Assembly: GCF_036250755.1 (NCBI RefSeq) | Contig: NZ_CP109583.1 | Location: forward strand, 1,736,001-1,800,000 | Source of the DNA: Streptomyces uncialis | GTDB lineage: Bacteria; Actinomycetota; Actinomycetes; Streptomycetales; Streptomycetaceae | Direction: 5' to 3' | DNA length: 64,000 bases | In this document: positions 25,881 to 34,719 of the stretch, piece after piece | Position numbering within the stretch: the first letter of the stretch is position 1 | Layout of the letters: each line of letters starts with the position of its first letter | Notes under the pieces: generated by a model | What the model was told of the DNA's origin: nothing | The model's database searches: none | Seen by the model: only the letters and a program-made list of their open reading frames with translations | Program-made: the position numbers and the translations under genes

Positions 25881-25904
25881 CTTTTTCCCGTGTCAGGACA
25901 AAGG
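25881..25904 (-). promoter_or_regulatory. Shared box upstream of the ThuA gene (candidate ROK operator/promoter)
   Basis: The plus strand reads CTTTTTCCCG, two variable bases, TCAGGACAAAGG. The same 24-bp arrangement occurs at 34491-34514 upstream of the ROK gene and differs only in the two central bases. On the minus strand it contains a TTGTCC -35-like element. The box lies about 165-185 bp before the ThuA-protein start. Confidence 0.65.
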
Positions 25905-25989
25905 GGGGTCCTGGCGGGGCCTCGGCGGTAACCCCCTGCGGGGTCGGTCCCGTTCTGCGGCTGCGGGCTCGCCTCCGGGGGGTCTGTGC

Positions 25990-26280
25990 CGCTGAGCGCG
26001 CTTGTCCCTGTGCGGGTCGTTCGTGGGGTGCGCGGTTCCTCGCGCCCCTGGGTCTGTGCTGCTGGGCGTACTTGTTCCTGTGCGGTACGGACGGGGGTGC
26101 GCAGTTCCCCGCGCCCCTGGAGGCTGCCTCCTGCTGTGGCCGGTCGACCGCGGGCCCGCAGGTGTGGTTCCCGCGCGTACCTGACGGACCGGCAGAGGGG
26201 GCGCCCCAAAGGGGCGCGGGGAACTGCGCACCCACGAACGACCTGTGCCGGAACACGTACGCCCAGCGGCACGGACCCAG
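25990..26280 (-). repeat. Intergenic ~70-bp repeat, copies on minus strand
   Basis: Copies of the same unit found at 43731-44074 but inverted: the core CGCGCCCCTG recurs at 26041 and 26110 (69 bp apart). A further, oppositely oriented core (AGGGGCGCGGGGAACTGCGC-like, preceded by GGGGCGCCCC) lies at about 26195-26235. Between cores the copies share the words TACGCCCAGC and GACC(C/T)G(C/T)(A/G)C in reverse complement. Confidence 0.75.
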
Positions 26281-26319
26281 GGGCGCCGAGGCCGTACGGG
26301 CACCGGGAACCCGGACCGA

Positions 26320-27324
26320 TTACCCGGCGGAGCCGAACGCCGCGTCGAACGAGGCGGACGGGGGGTCGAAGTCGTAGCGGCGGAGGTGGGCCAGGGCCTC
26401 CGGCGCCCCCTGGAGGCGGTCCATCCCCGCGTCCTCCCACTCGACCGACACGGGTCCCTCGTACCCCACGGACCGCAGCATCCGGAACACGTCCTCCCAG
26501 GGCACGTCCCCGTGCCCGGCGGAGACGAAGTCCCACCCCCTGCGGGGATCGCCCCAGGGCAGATGCGACCCGAGGCGCCCGTTGCGGCCGTCCAGCCGCC
26601 GCCGCGCCTCCTTGCAGTCGACGTGGTAGATCCGGTCCTTGAAGTCCCACAGGAAGCCGACCGGGTCGAGGTCCTGCCACACGAAGTGGCTGGGGTCGAA
26701 GTTCAGCCCGAAGGCCGGCCGGTGGCCGACCGCCTCCAGGGCGCGCCGGGTGGTCCAGTAGTCGTAGGCGATCTCCCCGGGATGCACCTCGTGCGCGAAC
26801 CGGACCCCCTGCGCGTCGAACACGTCGAGGACCGGGTTCCAGCGCTCGGCGAAGTCCTCGTACCCGCGCTCGATCATCCGCTCGGGGACGGGCGGGAACA
26901 TCGCGACCAGGTGCCAGATGGCGGACCCGGTGAACCCGATGACCGTGTCGACGCCGAACGCGGCGGCGGCCCGTGCCGTGTCCGCGATCTCCGCGGCGGC
27001 CCGCCGCCGGACGCCCTCGGGGTCGCCGTCGCCCCAGATCCGGCCGGGCAGGATGCCTTGGTGGCGCTCGTCGATGATGTGGTCGCACACGGCCTGGCCG
27101 ACCAGATGGTTGGAGATGGCCCAGCACTTGAGCCCGTACCGGTCGAGCAGTTCCCGGCGGGAGGACACGTACGACGGGTCGGCGAGCGCCTTGTCGACCT
27201 CGAAGTGGTCGCCCCAGCAGGCGAGTTCCAGTCCGTCGTAGCCGAAGTCACGGGCGAGCCGGCAGACGTCCTCCAGCGGGAGGTCCGCCCACTGGCCGGT
27301 GAAGAGGGTGAAGGGGCGGGGCAT
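26320..27324 (-). CDS. Sugar phosphate isomerase/epimerase (TIM barrel)
   Basis: A 334-residue cytoplasmic xylose-isomerase-like TIM barrel. Metal-site motifs are [31 protein letters not shown] (Glu/His), [13 protein letters not shown] (Asp/His), [13 protein letters not shown] and [13 protein letters not shown] (final Glu). Such enzymes typically isomerise keto-sugars, inososes or 3-keto-glucose. The gene follows the Gfo/Idh dehydrogenase by 15 bp, so the two probably act in sequence: oxidation to a keto sugar, then isomerisation. The ATG follows a TAGGAGG site. No signal peptide is present. Confidence 0.88.
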   Translation of the reverse strand: MPRPFTLFTGQWADLPLEDVCRLARDFGYDGLELACWGDHFEVDKALADPSYVSSRRELLDRYGLKCWAISNHLVGQAVCDHIIDERHQGILPGRIWGDGDPEGVRRRAAAEIADTARAAAAFGVDTVIGFTGSAIWHLVAMFPPVPERMIERGYEDFAERWNPVLDVFDAQGVRFAHEVHPGEIAYDYWTTRRALEAVGHRPAFGLNFDPSHFVWQDLDPVGFLWDFKDRIYHVDCKEARRRLDGRNGRLGSHLPWGDPRRGWDFVSAGHGDVPWEDVFRMLRSVGYEGPVSVEWEDAGMDRLQGAPEALAHLRRYDFDPPSASFDAAFGSAG

Positions 27325-27339
27325 GGGGAAACGGACCTC

Positions 27340-28569
27340 CTAGGCCGGGACGGTGGTGTAGACGGAGTTCTTCGCGGCGCTCTCCTCGACGGCGGCCAGC
27401 ACCCGCTGCACCTGGAGTCCGTCGGCGAAGGAGGGATCGGGTCCGGTCCCGGACGCGATGGCGTGCACGAGGTCGCGGGCCTGGTGGACGAAGGTGTGCT
27501 CGTAGCCGAGACCGTGGCCCGGCGGCCACCACGCGTCCAGGTACGGATGGTCGGGCTCGGTGACGAGGATGCGGCGGAAGCCCGCGCTCACGCCCGGTTC
27601 GGTGTGGTCGTGGAAGGAGAGTTCGTTGAGGCGTTCCAGGTCGAAGGCGAGCGAGCCGAGTTCACCGTTGAGCTCGATGCGCAGCGCGTTCTTGCGGCCG
27701 GAGGCGAACCGGGTCGCCTCGAAGGAGGCCAGCGCCCCGGACGGCAGCCGCGCGGTGAACAGGGCCGCGTCGTCCACGGTGACCTGGCCGCGTGCCGCGC
27801 CGCCGGACGGCCCGCCGGCCAGCGGCCGTTCCCGGACGAACGTCTCGGTGAGCGCCGAGACGCCGCTGATCCGTTCGCCCGTGAGGTACTGCGCGAGGTC
27901 GATGATGTGGGCGCCCAGATCGCCGAGGGCACCCGATCCGGCGGACTCCTTGCGCAGCCGCCAGGTCAGCGGGGCCTCGGGGTCGACGAGCCAGTCCTGG
28001 AGATAGGCGACCCGGACGTGCCGCAGGGTGCCGATCCGGCCCTCCGCGACCATCCGGCGGGCCAGCGCGGTCGCCGGGACGCGGCGGTAGTTGAAGCCGA
28101 CCATGGCGACCTGTCCCCGGGCGCGGGCCGCCTCGGCGGCGGCGGCCATCGCCTCGGCCTCCTCCACGGTGTTGGCGAGCGGCTTCTCGCACAGGACGTG
28201 CTTGCCCGCCTCCAGCGCGGCGATCGCGATCTCCGCATGGCTGTCGCCCGGGGTGCAGATGTCGACCACGTCGACGTCGTCGCGGGCGATCAGCGCCCGC
28301 CAGTCGGTCTCGGCGGCGGCCCAGCCGAGCCGGTCGGCCGCGACCCGGACCGCTGCCGGGTCGCGGCCGCAGACCGCCGACAGGACGGGCCGCCGGGGCA
28401 GGTCGAAGACCCGGCCCGCGGTGCGCCAGCCCTGGGAATGGGCGGCGCCCATGAAGGCGTAGCCGACCATGCCGATCCCGAGGGGTGGGGCGAGGTGCTC
28501 GGTGCGCTGCTCGGGGGTCGCGGCGGCGCTGCCACGGCCGGCCGGGTCGGGCTGTCCCTTGGGGCCCAT
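27340..28569 (-). CDS. Gfo/Idh/MocA-family oxidoreductase
   Basis: A 409-residue NAD(P)-dependent sugar or inositol dehydrogenase. The Rossmann motif is IGMVGYAFMGAAHSQGW (about 31-47), the EKP motif KHVLCEKPLANTVEEAEA supplies the catalytic Lys, and the C-terminal half has GSGALGDLGAHIIDLAQYL with the conserved Asp/His. The start is the ATG at 28569 after GGAGG; the frame stays open far upstream but that part is antisense to nothing recognisable and belongs to other genes. Relatives oxidise inositol, glucose or glycosides, often at C3. It lies downstream of the ABC importer genes and upstream of the isomerase. Confidence 0.9.
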   Translation of the reverse strand: MGPKGQPDPAGRGSAAATPEQRTEHLAPPLGIGMVGYAFMGAAHSQGWRTAGRVFDLPRRPVLSAVCGRDPAAVRVAADRLGWAAAETDWRALIARDDVDVVDICTPGDSHAEIAIAALEAGKHVLCEKPLANTVEEAEAMAAAAEAARARGQVAMVGFNYRRVPATALARRMVAEGRIGTLRHVRVAYLQDWLVDPEAPLTWRLRKESAGSGALGDLGAHIIDLAQYLTGERISGVSALTETFVRERPLAGGPSGGAARGQVTVDDAALFTARLPSGALASFEATRFASGRKNALRIELNGELGSLAFDLERLNELSFHDHTEPGVSAGFRRILVTEPDHPYLDAWWPPGHGLGYEHTFVHQARDLVHAIASGTGPDPSFADGLQVQRVLAAVEESAAKNSVYTTVPA

Positions 28570-28724
28570 ACGGATGTCCTCCTTCTCGTCGGCGGTCCCG
28601 GCACCGCCGGGCCCCGGCCGCTTCACCGGGGCCCGTGCCGCCACCCGGGCCCGTGACGGCGCGGGTGGCGGCCACGGGGATACGGATGCCGCCGTGTTCG
28701 CTGTGTGGGGGTGGGCGCGGGCCT

Positions 28725-29768
28725 CTACTTGAACCCGGTCGCCATGTACTGGTCGACGTTGTCCTTGTCGACGACGGCGGAGTAGAGCGTGACGGACGCC
28801 GGGATCTCGAACTCGGCGGTCCCGGATATGCCCTTGCCCTGGCCGAGGGCGCGGGCGAGGTCGATCGCGGACGCGGCCATGGTCGGCGGGTAGAGCACGG
28901 TCGCCTTGAGGACGCCCCGGTCCTGCTTGATGGCCTCGAACGCGGCGAGCGCCCCGGCCCCGCCGACCATCAGGAACTCGTCCCGTCCGGCCTGTTCGAT
29001 GGCGCGCAGCGCGCCGACGCCCTGGTCGTCGTCGTGGTTCCACAGTGCGTCGATCTGCTTCTGCGCCTGGAGGAGCTGGGCCATCTTCGCCTGGCCGGAC
29101 TCGACGGTGAAGTCGGCGGCCTGCCGGGCGACCTTGCTGATGTTCGGGTAGTTCTTCAGCGCGTCGTCGAAGCCCTGGGTGCGCTGCTTGGTCAGCTCCA
29201 GATTGTCGAGGCCCGCGAGTTCGACGACCTTGGCGCCCTTCTTGTCCTTCAGCTTCTCCCCGATGTAGTGCCCGGCGTTCAGCCCCATCCCGTAGTTGTC
29301 GCCGCCGATGTAACAGCGGTACGCCTGCGGGGAGTTGAATACCCGGTCGAGGTTGATGACAGGGATGCCCGCACGCATCGCCTTGAGTCCGACCTGGGTG
29401 AGCGCCTTGCCGTCGGCGGGCAGGATGACGAGAACGTCGACCTTCTTGTTGATGAGGGTCTCGATCTGCCCGATCTGCGCGGCCGTGTCGTTGGCGCCCT
29501 CGGTGATCTCCAGGGTGACGTCGGAGTACTTCTTCGCCCTGCTCTCGGCGTTCTCGTTGATGGCGTTGAGCCAGCCGTGGTCCGCCTGCGGTCCGGCGAA
29601 GCCGATGGTGACCGGCTTGCCGGGCTTGTCGCTCGCGGCGGGCTGGTTCTGGTTCGCGGCCGGCTTCTCGTCCTCGGACTCGTTGCTGGTGCACGCCGTG
29701 AGCAGGGCGCCCGCGCCGACGGCGGCGGTGCCGAAGAGCAGTCCTCTGCGGCTCGGGATCTGTGGCAT
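28725..29768 (-). CDS. Sugar ABC transporter substrate-binding lipoprotein
   Basis: A 347-residue periplasmic-binding-protein-like lipoprotein of the ribose/xylose type (Peripla_BP_4). A short lipoprotein signal ends in the lipobox LLTAC (Cys26), preceded by a twin Arg in IPSRRGLLFG. The mature part starts VTIGFAGPQADHGW and has DVLVILPADGKAL, IPVINLDRVF and WNHDDDQGVGAL, typical of sugar-binding hinge regions. Its partners are the permease and double ATPase immediately upstream. GAAGG precedes the ATG. A monosaccharide or inositol-like ligand is expected; the exact sugar cannot be read. Confidence 0.92.
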   Translation of the reverse strand: MPQIPSRRGLLFGTAAVGAGALLTACTSNESEDEKPAANQNQPAASDKPGKPVTIGFAGPQADHGWLNAINENAESRAKKYSDVTLEITEGANDTAAQIGQIETLINKKVDVLVILPADGKALTQVGLKAMRAGIPVINLDRVFNSPQAYRCYIGGDNYGMGLNAGHYIGEKLKDKKGAKVVELAGLDNLELTKQRTQGFDDALKNYPNISKVARQAADFTVESGQAKMAQLLQAQKQIDALWNHDDDQGVGALRAIEQAGRDEFLMVGGAGALAAFEAIKQDRGVLKATVLYPPTMAASAIDLARALGQGKGISGTAEFEIPASVTLYSAVVDKDNVDQYMATGFK

Positions 29769-29888
29769 GGCGTTGGCCTTCTTCCCTTGAGGGTGCTTCT
29801 TGAGGGTGGTGGTGGAGCTGTGGATCCGGGTGCGGGGGGCGGCGGGCAAGGGGGCTCGCCAGGAGCCGGGAGGGGTGCGCGCGGGGCG

Positions 29889-30959
29889 CTAGGTATGGCT
29901 GGAGGTGCGCCGCTGGACGAGGACCGCGGCGACGATGATCGCGCCCTTGGCGATCTGCTGGACATCGCTCTGGAGGTTGTTCAGGGCGAAGATGTTGGTG
30001 ATCGTGGTGAAGATCAGCACCCCGAGCACGGAGCCCACGATGGTGCCCCGGCCACCGCTGAGCAGGGTTCCGCCGATGATCGCGGCGGCGATGGCGTCCA
30101 GTTCGTACAGATTGCCGTTGGTGTTCTGGCCGGAGCCGGACAGGATGATCAGCAGGAACGCGGCGATCCCGCAGCACAGCCCGGACAGCAGATAGAGGTA
30201 GAGGCGCTGGCGCCGGACATCGATCCCGGCGAGCCGCGCCGCCTCGGGATTGCCGCCCACCGCGACCGTGCGGCGGCCGAACGTGGTCCGGTTGAGCAGC
30301 AGCCAGCCGATGACGGTGACCCCGGCGAAGACGATGACGAGCGGCGGCACCCCGAGGATGTACGCGTCGCGCTCCCCGAGGTCGAGGATGCTGTCGAGGC
30401 TGACGACCTGCGTCTTGCCGTCGGTTATCTGGAGGGCGAGCCCGCGGGCGGACGCCAGCATGGCGAGGGTCGCGATGAACGGCACCATCCCGCCGTACGC
30501 GATGAGGACGCCGTTGACGAGTCCGCAGCCCAGCCCGACGAGCACCGCCGTGAACAGGATGCCCGCGAAGCCGTACTCCTGGGTGGCGACGGTGGTCGCC
30601 CAGACGGAGGCGAGGGCCACGATCGCGCCGACCGACAGATCGATTCCGCCGCTCATGATCACGAAGGTCATCCCGACGGTGACGACACCGATGATGGACG
30701 ACTGGGTGAGCACCAGTTGCAGATTGGTGGTGTCGAGGAACTCCTCGGGCTTGGTGATCCCGCCGATCAGGACGAGGACGGCGAGGACCCCGACCAGGCT
30801 GAGGGTGCGGACGTCCGCACGGGCCAGGGCGACCCGCGCCCCGGACCTCGGGGACCTCCCGCCCGCGCCGCCGGGGTCGGGCGGCTGCCCGGGGGTCTTG
30901 CGGAGGTCGGGACCGGCCGGGGACCCGTCGCGCTGCGCGGGGGACACGGGCTGCGTCAT
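29889..30959 (-). CDS. Sugar ABC transporter permease (RbsC/XylH type)
   Basis: A 356-residue inner-membrane permease of the BPD_transp_2 family with 8-10 membrane segments. Diagnostic motifs are IGVVTVGMTFVIMSGGIDLSVGAIVA, here about residues 88-113, and AIAAAIIGGTLLSGGRGTIVGSVLG near 295-320. The N-terminal 45 residues are a polar cytoplasmic tail. The ATG overlaps the ATPase stop (ATGA). It forms the channel for the sugar delivered by the lipoprotein encoded 120 bp downstream. Confidence 0.93.
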   Translation of the reverse strand: MTQPVSPAQRDGSPAGPDLRKTPGQPPDPGGAGGRSPRSGARVALARADVRTLSLVGVLAVLVLIGGITKPEEFLDTTNLQLVLTQSSIIGVVTVGMTFVIMSGGIDLSVGAIVALASVWATTVATQEYGFAGILFTAVLVGLGCGLVNGVLIAYGGMVPFIATLAMLASARGLALQITDGKTQVVSLDSILDLGERDAYILGVPPLVIVFAGVTVIGWLLLNRTTFGRRTVAVGGNPEAARLAGIDVRRQRLYLYLLSGLCCGIAAFLLIILSGSGQNTNGNLYELDAIAAAIIGGTLLSGGRGTIVGSVLGVLIFTTITNIFALNNLQSDVQQIAKGAIIVAAVLVQRRTSSHT

Positions 30960-32539
30960 GACGCCGGGCTCCCTTCCGTGGACGGGGCCGCCGGCTGCGC
31001 GGCTGCCGTGGACGGGGTCTGCGTGGGCACGGGACTTCCTTCCATGACGAGATCGAGTACGCGGTGTTCGTCGAGTTCGGTGGCGGGCGCCTCATGGACG
31101 ACCCGGCCCTCCCGCAGCACCAGCACCCGGTCGGCGAGTCCGAGCACCTCGGGCACCTCGCTGGAGACCAGCAGCACCGCGAGGCCCTCGTCGGCCAGCC
31201 TGCGCACCACCGCGTACAGCTCGGCGCGGGCGCCCACGTCGACACCGCGGGTGGGCTCGTCGAGGAGCAGGACCTTGCAGCCGCGCAGCAGCCAGCGGGC
31301 GAGCACCGCCTTCTGCTGGTTGCCGCCGGACAGGGTGCGCACGGGGGCGTCGGGGTTGTCGGGGCGCAGGGACAGTTCGCGGGTCGCCTTCTGCGCCGCG
31401 GCGCGTTCGGCGCCCCGGTCGACCCAGCCGCCGCGCGCGAAGCGGGACATGGTGGAGACCGAGACGTTGCGGGTGACGGACTCCAGCATCAGCAGGGCCT
31501 GCGCCTTGCGTTCCTCGGGGGCGAGACCGAGCCCGGCGCGCACCGCCGCCCGGACGCTGCCGGGGCGCAGTACCTCGCCGTCGACGGTGACCCGTCCGGC
31601 GGTGGGCCGCCGGGCCCCGTAGACGGTCTCCAGGATCTCGGAGCGGCCGGAGCCGACGAGTCCGGCGAGGCCGACGATCTCACCGGGCCGCACCGCCAGG
31701 TCCAGCGGCTCGAACTCGCCTGCCCGGCTGAGTCCTTCGACGGTCAGGACGGGTGCGGGCAGGTCCCGGGGGGCGGGGCGCGGCGGGAAGACGTAGGCGA
31801 CGTCCCGGCCGGTCATCAGGGAGACGACGGCGTCGGTCGGGGTCGAGGCGGCGGGCAGTCCCCCGGCGACGGCACGGCCGTCCTTGAGGACGGTGACCCG
31901 GTTGCCGATCCGGCGGATCTCCTCCAGCCGGTGCGAGATGTAGACGACGGCGACACCGTCGGCGGTGAGGTCGGTGACGATCCGGAAGAGGTTGTCGACC
32001 TCGTCCGGGTCGAGCGCGGCGGACGGCTCGTCCATCACGATGAGCCGGACGTCGTGGGAGAGCGCGCGGGCCATGGACACGACCTGCTGGTGCGCGGCGG
32101 ACAGTTCCCCGACGAGCCGCGCGGGGTCGATCTCCGGGTGGCCGAGCCGTCCCAGCAGGGCCGCGGCGGCGGTACGGGCGTCCCGGCCCCGGACGATGAA
32201 CCCGGCGGTGGTGGGTTCATGGCCGAGGAAGACGTTCTCCGCGACGGAGAGGTGTTCGACCAGGTCGAGTTCCTGGTAGATGGTGGCGATCCCGAGCCGC
32301 ATGGCGGCGATCGGGGACTTGAGCCGGACCCGGTCGCCCTGCCAGGTGATCTCCCCGTCGTCGGGCTGGTGGACCCCGGCGAGCACCTTGATGAGGGTGG
32401 ACTTCCCGGCGCCGTTCTGCCCGAGCAGACAGTGGACCTCACCGGCCAGTACCTCCAGGTCGACGCCGTCGAGGGCGCGGACCCCGGGGAACGACTTGGT
32501 GATGCCGGACATATGGAGCAGCGGTGGTTGTGGTGCCAT
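30956..32539 (-). CDS. Sugar ABC transporter ATP-binding protein (RbsA/XylG type)
   Basis: A 527-residue double ATPase. The first cassette (about 5-240) has Walker A GQNGAGKST, Q-loop region IYQELDLVEHLS and Walker B LIVMDEPSAALD. Its signature is VGELSAAHQQVVSMARAL. The second (about 262-500) has the degenerate P-loop GLVGSGRSE usual for this family, signature LSGGNQQKAVLARWLL and Walker B LLLDEPTRGVD. It energises uptake with the permease (ATGA overlap) and the binding lipoprotein. The C-terminal 30 residues are Pro/Thr/Ala-rich. Confidence 0.94.
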   Translation of the reverse strand: MAPQPPLLHMSGITKSFPGVRALDGVDLEVLAGEVHCLLGQNGAGKSTLIKVLAGVHQPDDGEITWQGDRVRLKSPIAAMRLGIATIYQELDLVEHLSVAENVFLGHEPTTAGFIVRGRDARTAAAALLGRLGHPEIDPARLVGELSAAHQQVVSMARALSHDVRLIVMDEPSAALDPDEVDNLFRIVTDLTADGVAVVYISHRLEEIRRIGNRVTVLKDGRAVAGGLPAASTPTDAVVSLMTGRDVAYVFPPRPAPRDLPAPVLTVEGLSRAGEFEPLDLAVRPGEIVGLAGLVGSGRSEILETVYGARRPTAGRVTVDGEVLRPGSVRAAVRAGLGLAPEERKAQALLMLESVTRNVSVSTMSRFARGGWVDRGAERAAAQKATRELSLRPDNPDAPVRTLSGGNQQKAVLARWLLRGCKVLLLDEPTRGVDVGARAELYAVVRRLADEGLAVLLVSSEVPEVLGLADRVLVLREGRVVHEAPATELDEHRVLDLVMEGSPVPTQTPSTAAAQPAAPSTEGSPAS

Positions 32540-33198
32540 GAAGGGTTCCCCTCGGCGGTACGGCCGGAGCGCGGACGCGGTTCGGGACGGGTTCGGGCGG
32601 GCTGGGAGGGCGGCTGAGCGGGTGGGAGCGGGCGTGCGGGAGGCGGGTGTGCGGACGGCCAGGGCCGTCGGCGGCGGGGCGTGCGGGCAGCGCGGAGCAC
32701 GGCTCCGTGCGGGTGGGCCGAGGGTGACGCGCGACGGCGCGCGGGACGGGCGCGGCGGCGACGCGGCGCTGGTACGGGCAGGTGGCGGCGCTGATACGGG
32801 CAGGTGCGGTGCGTGGTGGCACGTGCCATCAGGGTGGTGCGCGTGGTGCGTTCCGTGCGGGCGATACGGGTGACGCCGGTGATGTGAGCGGTGCCTGGTA
32901 CGGGCGGTGCGTTCCGTGCGGTGCTGCGGCTCTGGGACGGTCGGTGCCGAGTACGGGCGGTGCGGGTGGTACGGGCGGTGCTCGGTGCGGGTGCTGCTCG
33001 TTTACGGGTGGTGCGGGTGGCGCTGGCGCTGATGGCGCTTGGTTCGGCGGTGCGGCGGTTCGGCGGTGCGCTGACACGGGTGACGCTTGGTGCGGCGGTG
33101 CGGCCCTGCTGCGGTGCGGTCCAGCGTTCGTGCGGTCCAACCGGTCCTGCGGCGGTGCGGTGGTGCGTCCGTGCGGGTGGTGCGGTGGTGCGCGCCGG
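32540..33198. repeat. 659-bp intergenic region with degenerate GGTGCG-type repeats
   Basis: The gap between the ROK gene stop and the ATPase start. From about 32740 to 33195 it is a patchwork of short words (GTACGGGCGGTGC, GGTGCGTTCCGTGCGG, TTCGGCGGTGCGGC) repeated irregularly at 10-30-bp spacing. Open frames exist on the plus strand but have only repeat-driven composition. The importer promoter must lie here or farther upstream; the 24-bp ROK-type box was not found in this stretch. Confidence 0.6.
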
Positions 33199-34389
33199 TC
33201 AGGCCGGCGAGAACAGGTGGTCGCTGATGAGCCGTGCCGCGCCGATGACTCCGGCGGCGGGTCCCAGCTCGCCCAGGACGATGGGCAGGTTGCCGGTCGC
33301 GAGCGGCAGCGACTGGCGGTAGACCTGGGTGCGGATCGCGGCGAGCAGGGTGTGACCGAGCCCGGTCACACCGCCGCCTATCACCACCAGGCCGGGATTG
33401 AAGAAGCTGACGAGTCCGGCGATGACCTGACCGGTGCGGTTGCCGCCCGCGCGGATGAGCTCCAGCGCGGTGGCGTCCCCGGCCGACGCGGCGGCGGCCA
33501 CATCGGCGGCGGTCAGCACCCCGGCGGCGGCGAGACGGGCCGCCAGCTCGTCGGAACGTCCCTGCTGGGCGGCGTCCAGGGCGTCCCGGGCGAGCGCGGC
33601 GCCGCTGAAGTACGCCTCCAGACAGCCCCGGTTGCCGCAGGCGCAGGGACGGCCGCCGGGGTCGACCTGGATATGGCCGATGTCCCCCGCGCTGCCGGTC
33701 GTCCCCCGGTGGACCTCGCCACCGACGACGATCCCGCAGCCGATACCGGTGCCGATCTTGACGCAGAGGAAGTCGCCCACGGAACGGGCGACGCCCGCGT
33801 GCTGCTCCCCCATCGCCATCAGGTTCACGTCGTTGTCGACCATGACGGGGCAGCCCAGCTCCTGGCTGAGCGCCTCGCGCACCGGGAAGCCGTCCCAGCC
33901 GGGCATGATCGGCGGGGCGACAGGGACACCCTCGGGGAAGCGGACCGGTCCCGGGACGCCGATCCCGGCACCGTCGAACCCCTCGGCGAGCCCGGAGGCC
34001 CGCAACTTGGCCGCCATGGCGAGGACTTGTTCGAAGACCGCCACGGGGCCGTCGCGTACGTCGAGGGGCTGGGTGATGTGGCCCAGCACCTCCAGTTCCG
34101 CGTTGGTGACGGCCACGTCGGCCGAGGTGGCGCCGATGTCGACACCGAGGAAGCGGAGCTCGGGAGCGAGCCGGATGTTGTGGGAGCGGCGGCCTCCCCG
34201 GGAGGCGGCGAGCCCGTCGGCGGCCACGAGTCCGGTCTCCAGCAGCCGGTCCACCTCGACGGCGAGCTTCGACCGCGAGAGGTCGACCCGGTCGCCGAGC
34301 TGGGCCCGCGAGTGGGGGCCTTCGTCGCGCAGCAGCTTGAGCAGTCGCGCCTGATGCGCGTTGGCGGGTCGTGCCGTCATACGTCTCAC
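33199..34389 (-). CDS. ROK-family transcriptional repressor
   Basis: A 396-residue ROK regulator. The N-terminal winged helix (about 12-65; ARLLKLLRDEGPHSRAQLG, LSRSKLAVEVDRLLETG) precedes a ROK sugar-kinase-like domain (about 75-390; FLGVDIGATSADVAV; GIGVPGPV; KIGTGIGCGIVVGG; zinc site GHIQVDPGGRPCACGNRGC). Members repress sugar uptake genes until a sugar binds. GTG 34389 is chosen because GGAGG lies five bases upstream; the ATG at 34380 is 14 bases away. It probably controls the importer, the dehydrogenase-isomerase pair and the ThuA gene, since its own promoter and that of ThuA share a 24-bp box. Confidence 0.93.
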   Translation of the reverse strand: MRRMTARPANAHQARLLKLLRDEGPHSRAQLGDRVDLSRSKLAVEVDRLLETGLVAADGLAASRGGRRSHNIRLAPELRFLGVDIGATSADVAVTNAELEVLGHITQPLDVRDGPVAVFEQVLAMAAKLRASGLAEGFDGAGIGVPGPVRFPEGVPVAPPIMPGWDGFPVREALSQELGCPVMVDNDVNLMAMGEQHAGVARSVGDFLCVKIGTGIGCGIVVGGEVHRGTTGSAGDIGHIQVDPGGRPCACGNRGCLEAYFSGAALARDALDAAQQGRSDELAARLAAAGVLTAADVAAAASAGDATALELIRAGGNRTGQVIAGLVSFFNPGLVVIGGGVTGLGHTLLAAIRTQVYRQSLPLATGNLPIVLGELGPAAGVIGAARLISDHLFSPA

Positions 34390-34719
34390 GTGCCCCTCCC
34401 CGCCTGTTCGGCTGTTCCCTTTTTGCTTTCGGGTGGAACGTAGCAGCGGTTGCGCGGGCTGGGAAGAAGTTACGTCGAGATTGGCATCGACTTTTTCCCG
34501 ACTCAGGACAAAGGTCGGTGCAACCCACACCGGCACGGCCGCCCACCTCGTACCGCGACGGCAGCACACACCGCCGACCGGACGCCCTCCTTGATCTGAA
34601 TGAACGTCACCATTACTGCAATAAGGGCAATTGGCCGAAATAGTCTTATAAACAGAACGGTAAAGGGGAGTCGTGAGACCGGGATCTTGAGACCGCTGCT
34701 CACGGAAGGCGAACCCCGC
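34390..34719. promoter_or_regulatory. Divergent promoter region, ROK gene / DUF11 protein
   Basis: A 330-bp non-coding region between divergent starts. It contains the ROK-side box (34491-34514) and, at about 34595-34670, an A/T-rich stretch (ATTACTGCAATAAGGGCAAT; AATAGTCTTATAAACAGAAC) that is markedly lower in GC than the rest of the window. That stretch probably contains the promoter of the DUF11 gene, with a -10-like TATAAA/TAGTCT cluster. Confidence 0.55.
34491..34514 (-). promoter_or_regulatory. Shared box upstream of the ROK gene
   Basis: Same 24-bp element as at 25881-25904: CTTTTTCCCG, AC, TCAGGACAAAGG on the plus strand. It lies about 100-125 bp upstream of the ROK start and 205-230 bp upstream of the divergent DUF11 gene. 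Autoregulation by the ROK protein is the simplest reading. Confidence 0.65.

Larger units (their letters stand above)
25719..26319. other. 601-bp intergenic region: promoter of the ThuA gene and 70-bp repeats
   Basis: No gene is supported here. The left part (25719-25910) is the leader and promoter of the ThuA gene, including a 24-bp box shared with the ROK promoter. The right part (about 25990-26280) holds copies of an intergenic repeat of about 70 bp, listed separately. Open frames through this stretch follow the repeat composition and are not taken as coding. Confidence 0.6.

Noticed and set aside
28570..31245. Upstream extension of the Gfo/Idh frame to about 1300 residues
   Set aside because: The extension is a different frame of the binding protein, permease and ATPase genes. 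The real start has GGAGG and the family N-terminus.
32782..34443. Plus-strand frame opposite the ROK gene
   Set aside because: Antisense to clear ROK motifs and to repeat DNA; no recognisable domains.
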